DNA from: an uncultured Alphaproteobacteria bacterium
Lineage (GTDB): Bacteria; Pseudomonadota; Alphaproteobacteria; Rs-D84
Reading direction: 5' to 3'
DNA length: 7,191 nucleotides
NCBI GenBank assembly: GCA_937901165.1
Contig: CALCGS010000035.1
Coordinates: 1-7,191 of the forward strand
A program made the translations under genes and the position numbers. Positions 1-5,303 of this stretch are shown here, piece after piece (position 1 is the first letter of the stretch; every line of letters starts with the position of its first letter). The notes under the pieces were generated by a model, which made no database searches, was not told the DNA's origin, and saw only the letters and a list, made by a program, of their open reading frames with translations.

Positions 1-419
1 AAAAACCCATAACAACTTTCGGCATAACTAATGTTAATAAATCACTAAAACCTTTTTCATCATATGATTTAAAAAATTTTTCTGTTTTTATCGTCCCTGT
101 AAATTAAAACACAAACACTGCCATCTGAACTGCGATGACCAATAGACGGGTCCCAATATACAGATGCACCTGTTATTATAAAATCCCCTATTTTGGCGTA
201 TTTTGTGTCAAAATCCCCAGAATAAATATTTATTGCACCTGGGTCCAAACGAATTCTTTCTAGCGGAACATAACGCAACATCATTTGGGCAGAAAAATGC
301 CTATTTCCAACAGATTCACGTAATTTTTCTATTTTATCCAACGGGAACATTTCAGGCCAAGTAGGATTACCATTTGAATCGATGATTGGCAATTCAAATT
401 TTTTATATCCTGATAAAAA
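1..419 (-). pseudogene. terL: Phage terminase large subunit, C-terminal piece (linker and start of nuclease domain)
   Basis: This is the distal part of a TerL packaging motor, read leftwards and running off the window. From about 416 it reads LSGYKKFELPI, then a 'WPEMFPLDKIEKLRESVG' stretch and 'FSAQMML'. That is the usual linker between the ATPase and nuclease domains of phage terminases. It is followed by 'ASVYWDPSIG...SSDGSVCVLIYRDD', which fits the first acidic strand of the RNase H-like nuclease fold. The frame meets a TAA at 69-71, beside a run of six A and four T. Dropping one base there opens a frame to the window edge that still looks coding (SYDEKGFSDLLTLVMPKVV), so a single-base frame disruption is likely. 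No start codon belongs to this piece: above about 420 the frame only reads antisense to dnaB. The matching ATPase half lies at 3750-4391. Family assignment rests on motif recognition and was not checked by a search. Confidence 0.82.
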
Positions 420-424
420 AGGCA

Positions 425-452
425 TTGAAATTTTAAAATTTTTAGATACTAT
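425..452 (+). promoter_or_regulatory. Possible dnaB promoter over an AT-only palindrome
   Basis: A -35-like TTGAAA (425-430) and a -10-like TACTAT (447-452) are separated by 16 bases. The spacer region contains a perfect 14-base palindrome, AAATTTTAAAATTT (428-441). If transcription started about seven bases after the -10 box, the message would begin at or next to the second ATG (460-462) and be nearly leaderless. That would fit the absence of any Shine-Dalgarno sequence here. In DNA this AT-rich such matches arise by chance, so the call is weak. Confidence 0.25.
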
Positions 453-2016
453 GTTTGACATGGACTTTACTCCTAAAACTTTACCTACCAATCTTGAAGC
501 AGAACAAGCTGTTCTGGCTGCTGTGCTTATGAACAATCGTGCATTGGAACGCGTTTCTGAATTTTTAATGCCGGAACATTTTTCACACCCTGCGCATCAA
601 GAAATCTATAAATTAGCAGTGCGTCAATTTTCTGCGGGGGTACCTTTTGATATTATTACTGCCAAAAATTATTTAGACCAACAAGGAACACTGGAATCTG
701 TGGGTGGCGTCGATTATTTAACCCAACTGGCTGGTGCTGGTGCAACAGTTGTAAATGTCGAACAATATGGGCGTATTGTTTATGATAATGCTATGCGTCG
801 TCAACTTATCGGGTTGGGTCAAGAAATTGTAGATAATGCCTATATCGAAGATTTAGATAAACCAGTATCTGCACAATTAGAAGTCGCAGAACAAAAATTA
901 TTTGAAATGGCGTCTAGCGGTTCTGCGGAACGCGAAATAAGTTCTATTGCAACCGCATTACAAGGTGCATTAGAAGAAGCACAAATCGCATATCAGGCCG
1001 ATGGAAAATTATCTGGATTGACATCTGGACTTACTGATTTAGATAAATCCATAAGCGGACTTCATCATTCTGATTTAATCATTATCGCTGGGCGTCCTGC
1101 GATGGGAAAAACAACACTCGCAATGAATATTGCATTTAATGCCGCTAATGCTATTGCAACGGGACGTGCAAATGAAAAATATAAAGGTGCTGTCGTGTTT
1201 TTTAGTCTTGAAATGTCTGCACCACAGTTGGCCGCACGTGTTTTGTCTTCACAAACAAAAATCCCTGCAACTTCTATGCGTGAAGGTTCATTGACAGATG
1301 AAGAATTTCTAAAAATGTCTCAATATTCACAAGCAATTGGTCGTATTCCTTTGTTTATAGATGACACACCTGGAATGTCTGTACCAATGATACGTACACG
1401 TGCACGCAGATTGGCACGCAAGGCCGGCGGTATCGCAATGATTGTTATTGACTATTTACAGTTGATGATGTCGCCCGGTGGCAGACGCAGTGAAAATCGT
1501 GTACAAGAACTATCTGAAATAACACGTGGTCTTAAAATGTTGGCTAAAGAATTGGATATTCCTGTTATTGCACTGTCCCAGTTGTCGCGTAGCGTTGAAA
1601 ATCGTGACGATAAAAGACCACAATTGGCCGATTTGCGTGAATCTGGTTCTATCGAACAGGACGCCGATATCGTTATGTTTACCTATCGTGAGGAATACTA
1701 TCTTGAAGGTCGCGACCCATCACAACGCGCGAACATAAGCACGTCTGCAAATGTTATAGAAAATTGGCAGAAACGTTTGGCAAATGCACGTGGCAAAGCA
1801 GATGTGATTATCGGTAAAAATCGTCATGGACGTCCTGAAACCGTACATTTGGCATTCTTTGGCGATTATAGTTTATTTGATAATTTGGATGAAATGGCAA
1901 ATCGTGCAAACGAAAATACTTTTAATGACGACATACCAAATATAACAAATAATCACCCTGTACCACAGCCAGATGAAGTTGATGTGTCTGGTATTCCTGA
2001 TGATATGCCACTATAA
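451..2016 (+). CDS. dnaB: Replicative DNA helicase DnaB
   Basis: This is the hexameric 5'-3' helicase that unwinds DNA at the replication fork and recruits primase. The product is 521 residues. The N-terminal domain opens with TLPTNLEAEQAVLAAVL (about residues 10-26). The RecA-like motor has Walker A AGRPAMGKTT (213-222), the SLEMS motif with catalytic Glu254, Walker B IVIDYLQL (331-338), the DLRESGSIEQDAD segment (394-406), and GKADVIIGKNRHGR (448-461) near the end. About 25 extra residues lie between REEYYLEGRDP and GKADV, as is usual in alphaproteobacterial DnaB. This looks like a chromosomal helicase rather than a phage type. No intein interrupts Walker A. The start is ATG 451 or ATG 460; neither has a Shine-Dalgarno sequence. 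The frame stays open upstream only because it reads antisense to terL. It heads a co-directional group with the regulator at 2083. Confidence 0.96.
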   Translation: MFDMDFTPKTLPTNLEAEQAVLAAVLMNNRALERVSEFLMPEHFSHPAHQEIYKLAVRQFSAGVPFDIITAKNYLDQQGTLESVGGVDYLTQLAGAGATVVNVEQYGRIVYDNAMRRQLIGLGQEIVDNAYIEDLDKPVSAQLEVAEQKLFEMASSGSAEREISSIATALQGALEEAQIAYQADGKLSGLTSGLTDLDKSISGLHHSDLIIIAGRPAMGKTTLAMNIAFNAANAIATGRANEKYKGAVVFFSLEMSAPQLAARVLSSQTKIPATSMREGSLTDEEFLKMSQYSQAIGRIPLFIDDTPGMSVPMIRTRARRLARKAGGIAMIVIDYLQLMMSPGGRRSENRVQELSEITRGLKMLAKELDIPVIALSQLSRSVENRDDKRPQLADLRESGSIEQDADIVMFTYREEYYLEGRDPSQRANISTSANVIENWQKRLANARGKADVIIGKNRHGRPETVHLAFFGDYSLFDNLDEMANRANENTFNDDIPNITNNHPVPQPDEVDVSGIPDDMPL

Positions 2017-2039
2017 AAATTATTTGCTTGATAATTTTT
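2015..2039 (+). terminator. AT-only hairpin after dnaB
   Basis: The arms AAAAATTAT (2015-2023) and ATAATTTTT (2031-2039) form a perfect 9-base-pair stem with a 7-base loop, overlapping the dnaB stop codon. The 3' arm ends in a T-run as in an intrinsic terminator, but the stem has no G-C pairs. It could be a weak attenuator, an mRNA end-protecting stem, or chance in AT-rich DNA. Confidence 0.35.
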
Positions 2040-2045
2040 ATATTA

Positions 2046-2064
2046 TTGACTAAACTTTTGTCAA
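2046..2064. promoter_or_regulatory. Candidate operator TTGAC-N9-GTCAA
   Basis: A 19-base inverted repeat with 5-base arms (2046-2050 and 2060-2064) lies just before the ribosome binding site of the HTH regulator. XRE-family regulators often bind short dyads of this kind at their own promoter. The left arm also resembles a -35 box, but no good -10 sits at the right distance. Autoregulation is an inference. Confidence 0.3.
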
Positions 2065-2070
2065 GACATC

Positions 2071-2076
2071 AAGGAG
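2071..2076 (+). promoter_or_regulatory. Ribosome binding site of the HTH regulator
   Basis: AAGGAG sits six bases before ATG 2083 and fixes that start. It contrasts with dnaB just upstream, which has no such site. Confidence 0.8.
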
Positions 2077-2082
2077 TTTTTT

Positions 2083-3090
2083 ATGGCCCAAGAAGAAATT
2101 ATTTTTCCAAACAATATTCGTAACATTCGTTTAGCATCTGGTATGAAAATGACGGAATTGGCACGTAAAACGGGATTGAGTTTATCTGCTGTGTCAAAAA
2201 TCGAAAAAGGTGTTCGTCGATTAAATCAAAAACAGTTGTTGAATATTTGTAATATTTTGGGTTGCAAATTATCTGATATTTTTATCAAAGAATCTGACGC
2301 GGTTGCTAACCAATGGCAAAATGAAATTAAACGCAGATTACACGACAATGAAAATAGCGGTCTTAAAGTATTCGGTAGCGGATTGCGTAAAATTCGTCAA
2401 AATTCTGGTAAAACTATCGCCCAGGCGGCAAAAGATGCCGGTATGACTTTGTCTGTTTATCACAAGATAGAAATTGGTCAACGCGAAATTTATAAAAACG
2501 AAATTGAACCTTTGGCAAAATCTTTTGCCATGAATGCAGAATCTTTGTTTAATAAAATTGCAGACTTATACAAGGCAGGTGATTTAAATAAACAAATAAA
2601 CAAAGTTAAAGAACGTGTTAAATCTGTTTTGGTACCTGTAAATCCTTTATCAACCATTGATATGCATGACGGTTTATATGGTGCAAAATTGTATGATAGT
2701 GCACGTAAAAAATTGGTTCCTGTGTTTGGTACGCCATCTGGGTCTGAAATTTTATTCAAAAAAAATGATAAAACAATGATTGTTGCACCAACTAATTTGC
2801 AAAATCGCAAGGGTATTTATGCCGTTGTTCCAAATTCAAAAAGGTCTGGTGGTTTTATACCTGAAAAAAGTTATGTTTTTGCAGATGCTGAAAAACAGGC
2901 ACAGGTTGGTGATATTGCAGTTTGTATAAATTCTGAATTTGATAAATTAACACCAGACGATACAACAACGGCACAAATTGTAAGCGTTCGCAAAGATTCC
3001 AAGGGTAATGTTTATGGTTATGTTTCTTCACCAGAAGAAAAAATATTTAATAAAACAATGCATAAAATCGTTATGATTGTAATGGAATAA
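2083..3090 (+). CDS. Regulator with two XRE-type HTH domains and an S24/LexA-like C-terminal domain
   Basis: This is a likely transcription regulator of 335 residues. The first helix-turn-helix is about residues 9-65, with core MTELARKTGLSLSAVSKIEKG. The second is about 97-155, with core TIAQAAKDAGMTLSVYHKIEIG. Each has the XRE pattern of two helices ending in a conserved 'KIE.G'. The C-terminal part (about 190-335) reads like the beta-rich fold of phage repressors and LexA: 'YAVVPNSKRSGGFIPEKSYVFAD', 'VGDIAVCIN', then 'AQIVSVRKDSKGNVYGYV' and a closing 'HKIVMIVM'. The usual G-D-S-M-x-P around the catalytic serine is not present, and I cannot point to a Ser-Lys dyad. The domain may therefore act in dimerisation or sensing rather than self-cleavage. 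It follows dnaB after 66 bases and precedes the 3115 gene by 24, suggesting co-transcription. Targets are unknown. Confidence 0.85.
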   Translation: MAQEEIIFPNNIRNIRLASGMKMTELARKTGLSLSAVSKIEKGVRRLNQKQLLNICNILGCKLSDIFIKESDAVANQWQNEIKRRLHDNENSGLKVFGSGLRKIRQNSGKTIAQAAKDAGMTLSVYHKIEIGQREIYKNEIEPLAKSFAMNAESLFNKIADLYKAGDLNKQINKVKERVKSVLVPVNPLSTIDMHDGLYGAKLYDSARKKLVPVFGTPSGSEILFKKNDKTMIVAPTNLQNRKGIYAVVPNSKRSGGFIPEKSYVFADAEKQAQVGDIAVCINSEFDKLTPDDTTTAQIVSVRKDSKGNVYGYVSSPEEKIFNKTMHKIVMIVME

Positions 3091-3100
3091 TCCACAGTGC

Positions 3101-3107
3101 GAGGGAG
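3101..3107 (+). promoter_or_regulatory. Ribosome binding site that sets the 3115 start
   Basis: GAGGGAG lies seven bases before ATG 3115. The same frame has an in-phase GTG at 3097, but starting there would place this site inside the coding sequence, so ATG 3115 is preferred. Confidence 0.75.
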
Positions 3108-3114
3108 TGTGTTT

Positions 3115-3774
3115 ATGAACCAAAAAACCAGTATTGTTGCACAAAAATTGGTAAATCTGTACAGACAAGAACATGTCATAATCGGTGGTTGGGCCGCGTT
3201 AAATCCTATATTTTTACAAGAAGCAACACCTGATGTTTTGCGTGAAATGTCAAATATACCAACCGGAAATAATTTGGTTAAACATATTCAAAATTTACGT
3301 TCTGGAAAAACAGATATGAATTCAATCGACCGTGATTTGTTACCTTATGGTGGTATGATGGATGAATCCAAGGGGATAACCGCACTAACCGATGAACAAT
3401 TTGCAGAATTGGAAGATGCATTAAAAAAGTTTACCCCTGATGAACAAGGACTGTTTTTTATAAAAAACACATCTGTTGTTAAACATTTTGGCAACGAATG
3501 GTTGGTTGGGGTGCAAAAATCTTTGCTAAACAGACCCGATTTATTGGCCAAATGGGATGTCGTGGTAAAAACGTACCGTGCCTATTCTTTATGGAATTCT
3601 GCAATAAGTGTTATTCAACAACCTGTTTCTGATAGAATACGCGCAACAATTCAGGCGGATATGCCAGAATACGAAACGTATTTGCCAATGTTTGGAAATG
3701 CCGGACAAGATTTATTAAATAAATTACGCACTTTTATCAGCAGTATAAATCATAACGATTCTGAATTAGAATAA
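3115..3774 (+). CDS. Uncharacterised 219-residue protein
   Basis: I do not recognise the family. The product begins MNQKTSIVAQKLVNLYRQ and has no signal peptide or membrane segment. It looks soluble, mainly helical and acidic, with a polar, acidic tail (NHNDSELE). Visible traits are a glycine/methionine-rich patch LPYGGMMDES near residue 80, an acidic helical stretch with ELEDALKKFTPDEQG near 100-115, and a tryptophan-containing region WLVGVQK...LLAKWDVVVKTYRAYSLWN in the second half. It has a strong ribosome binding site, shares strand and codon use with dnaB and the regulator, and follows the regulator by 24 bases, so it is probably the third gene of one unit. Its stop codon coincides with the inferred right end of the inserted block and overlaps the end of the truncated terL by 25 bases, tail to tail. 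A partner or effector of the neighbouring regulator is possible but unsupported. Confidence 0.75.
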   Translation: MNQKTSIVAQKLVNLYRQEHVIIGGWAALNPIFLQEATPDVLREMSNIPTGNNLVKHIQNLRSGKTDMNSIDRDLLPYGGMMDESKGITALTDEQFAELEDALKKFTPDEQGLFFIKNTSVVKHFGNEWLVGVQKSLLNRPDLLAKWDVVVKTYRAYSLWNSAISVIQQPVSDRIRATIQADMPEYETYLPMFGNAGQDLLNKLRTFISSINHNDSELE

Positions 3775-4391
3775 ATATCTGATTCCATATTTTCTGATGA
3801 CACTGAATATATTGTATCCATTGTATGTGGTGTACCAATATAAATCATTGTGCCAGATGGCGATAAAATAAAATCCAGTTCCCGCAATCTTTCACGTAAA
3901 TTTTCGCGTTTCTGACGTGTATTTGAAGTATTTGGAACCTCTATATCATCACAGATGATTAAATCTGCACGCATTCCTGTTATATTTCCATGAATTCCTT
4001 GACACACAACAGATGGTTCGCGTATTCCTATGGGACGATTTATAGTAATCTTGTCCGCAGACCATTCTTTTTTAGAATTTGGAATCATTTCAGAACACCA
4101 CGGATGGTTTTCAAGAATATTTTTTATATGCGATACCATTCTGGATGCTAAAACACTATGTGCCGATAATACAAGAATTCTCGTTTCTGGATGTAAATAT
4201 AATACACAGGCACAAAAAATTCCAACAACTGTTGATTTGCCAGAATGTCGAAATGCCATCAACAATCCACGTTTTGGATTATTTTCCCAAACATCAACTA
4301 AAAATTTTATCATTTCTTTTTGATGTTTTGGTGTTTTTAACCCCAAAACATTATTCCACGAATCTATAAAATTATAAAATTCCGTAATCAT
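3750..4391 (-). pseudogene. terL: Phage terminase large subunit, N-terminal ATPase piece
   Basis: This is the ATP-driven motor half of TerL, which pumps phage DNA into the procapsid. The open product is 213 residues: Walker A AFRHSGKST (46-54), a 'RILVLSAH' strand (71-78), 'WSADKITINR' (110-119), Walker B DLIICDDIE (143-151), and the coupling motif IYIGTPHT (183-190). Phage terminases normally run to about 450-600 residues with a C-terminal nuclease. Here the frame ends in about seven residues that read antisense to the 3115 gene, then stops at 3750. The nuclease half lies at 1-419 on the same strand. ATG 4391 was chosen because it overlaps the upstream tail gene by only 20 bases. In-frame ATGs at 4430 and 4436 also exist, and none has a good ribosome binding site, so translational coupling is likely. 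ATPase fold intact, packaging function probably lost. Confidence 0.85.
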
Positions 4392-4923
4392 CTTGTGTTT
4401 CACTTGGTGCGGGTTCAGACACAGAACCATAATCATTTATCAATTTTGGCAATGCATTATTTAGCACATTTAATAAATTGTTGTATAATCCCAATACTGA
4501 TTCACCACCAATTTTATCAATAATTACTTGTTTTGTATAATTAACTAAATCCATTGCTTTGTCATATACAATTTGATAATTGGCTAAATCTATGGAAATC
4601 GCTTTTGTGTCTTGCAAAGCAGCGATTATAAAATTAAAATCCATATTCAAATGTTCAGGGTCTATTTTTTCAGTTGGTTGATAATCTATAATTCTGGACG
4701 ATAATGATACACATCTAAAAATATCTATTTGCGAACCAGAATCTGGCGAAACAGCCAAACTAACTGTTCCACCTGTAAAATCTGGATTTGGCAAAACACT
4801 GTATTCAGAAGCATCCAAAACATTTCCATCCACAGAAACTTTTACATCGTTATCAGAAAAAAACGGGAACACAAAAGAATAAGTTGATGTTATACCGTCT
4901 GATTTATATGAAGTTTTATACAT
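4372..4923 (-). CDS. Short phage tail-fibre anchor protein (T7 gp17 N-terminal-like)
   Basis: The product is 183 residues. The first 105 or so read like the N-terminal domain that fixes podovirus tail fibres to the virion: 'STYSFVFPFFSDNDVKVSVD', then a 'GGTVSLAVSPDSGSQIDIFR' beta stretch, and the closing 'DYQPTEKIDPEHLNMDFNFI' helix that commonly ends this domain. The remainder (about 106-183) is helical and polar. It ends in a Pro/Ser/Glu/Asp-rich tail with no repeats, collagen-like stretch or receptor-binding domain. It may be an adaptor on which a separately encoded fibre docks, or a fibre cut short. A GAGG at 4930-4933, six bases from ATG 4923, supports the start. It sits between the small virion-region gene and terL, matching the T7-like order of tail fibre before terminase. 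Assigned by motif resemblance only. Confidence 0.72.
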   Translation of the reverse strand: MYKTSYKSDGITSTYSFVFPFFSDNDVKVSVDGNVLDASEYSVLPNPDFTGGTVSLAVSPDSGSQIDIFRCVSLSSRIIDYQPTEKIDPEHLNMDFNFIIAALQDTKAISIDLANYQIVYDKAMDLVNYTKQVIIDKIGGESVLGLYNNLLNVLNNALPKLINDYGSVSEPAPSETQDDYGIL

Positions 4924-4939
4924 ATTTAACCTCGTTTTT

Positions 4940-5287
4940 CTATTTTAGCAAATCGTCAAATCGCGAAAGTAATGTTTTTAACAAATTCGGTTTACTAGTT
5001 TTTAATTCTTTTATCTTTTTGAAATTTGTTTTTTTCTTGTCATCATAAGGTTGTTCTGTTTCTGATTTTAATCTTTTTAATACAACACCTTCGGTTGTAC
5101 CATTTGCGTTCATTCCAGATGCACCGTATTTCGCCCTTTGTGTTGCAAGTGCTTTTTTTACTAAATTTACATTATTTTTTTCATCTTGTGATATTTCTTG
5201 TAAAATTTCTTGTCTTTTATTTTTTGCCTGATGTTTTGATTTGTTATAATCCAAGACACTTGTCACATCTGATACTAATTGTCCCAT
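4940..5287 (-). CDS. Small charged phage virion-region protein
   Basis: The product is 115 residues, highly charged and mostly helical, with a likely coiled-coil section at about 13-50 (DYNKSKHQAKNKRQEILQEI). It is followed by 'ATQRAKYGASGMNANGTTEG' (48-67). A phrase of the type 'R-A-x-x-G-A-x-G-x-x-x-x-G' is common in small proteins encoded between the nozzle and tail-fibre genes of podovirus-like phages. The tail is lysine- and leucine-rich. The frame runs further upstream, but ATG 5287 is preferred: AAAGGAG lies seven bases before it, and it starts 16 bases after the stop of the nozzle gene. By position it matches the T7 internal virion protein region (gp14 side), but the length and sequence do not prove that role. 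I would call it a structural or assembly accessory protein of unknown exact function. Confidence 0.7.
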   Translation of the reverse strand: MGQLVSDVTSVLDYNKSKHQAKNKRQEILQEISQDEKNNVNLVKKALATQRAKYGASGMNANGTTEGVVLKRLKSETEQPYDDKKKTNFKKIKELKTSKPNLLKTLLSRFDDLLK

Positions 5288-5294
5288 TTTATTT

Positions 5295-5301
5295 CTCCTT
5301 T
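5295..5301 (-). promoter_or_regulatory. Ribosome binding site that sets the 5287 start
   Basis: On the minus strand this reads AAAGGAG, seven bases before ATG 5287 and inside the 16-base gap after the nozzle stop codon. It rules against longer starts in the same frame that would overlap the nozzle gene. Confidence 0.8.
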
Positions 5302-5303
5302 GT

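Larger units (their letters stand above)
421..3774. mobile_element. Three-gene block (dnaB, HTH regulator, unknown) inserted into terL
   Basis: The two outer flanks are the N- and C-terminal halves of one minus-strand terminase gene, and everything between them is plus-strand. Joining base 420 to base 3775 gives a continuous frame reading ESDI-FLSGYKKF across the join. The removed length, 3354, is divisible by three. Both edges are tight: about 30 bases before the dnaB start and none after the TAA of the last gene. The exact ends are uncertain, because only a two-base AA is shared at the proposed join and other in-frame joins are possible. No integrase, transposase, terminal inverted repeat or clear target duplication is visible, so 'mobile element' here means an inserted block of unknown mechanism. 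An assembly error is the main alternative. Confidence 0.6.

Noticed and set aside
382..450. Upstream in-frame start (ATG 382) for dnaB giving a 23-residue extension
   Set aside because: Most of that stretch is antisense to the terminase LSGYKKFELPI coding region, and the extension does not resemble the start of DnaB proteins. The recognisable N-terminus begins after 460.
420..536. Minus-strand start at 536 for the left terminase piece
   Set aside because: Residues from 536 to about 420 are antisense to the conserved dnaB N-terminal coding region. Terminase-like sequence begins only at about 416.
1087..1116. Possible intein in DnaB
   Set aside because: DnaB is a frequent intein host at Walker A, but AGRPAMGKTT is followed directly by normal DnaB sequence and the protein has the usual length for its lineage.
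2490..2810. Minus-strand open frame inside the regulator gene
   Set aside because: It lies wholly antisense to the well-supported regulator, with no ribosome binding site and no recognisable motif. The same applies to open frames at 1526-1738, 3345-3551, 4030-4369 and 4788-5497.
3758..3772. Hairpin ATTCT-GAATT-AGAAT as a terminator for the 3115 gene
   Set aside because: The stem is only five base pairs, AT-rich, overlaps the coding end, and has no T-run after it.
421..3774. Self-splicing intron interrupting terL
   Set aside because: The block consists of three complete genes on the opposite strand, with no homing endonuclease and almost no non-coding sequence to hold an intron core.
405..3790. 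Target-site duplication at the two edges of the inserted block
   Set aside because: ATAAA occurs near both edges (413-417 and 3771-3775), but using it as a duplicated site puts the joined terminase out of frame. In such AT-rich DNA a 5-base match is expected by chance.
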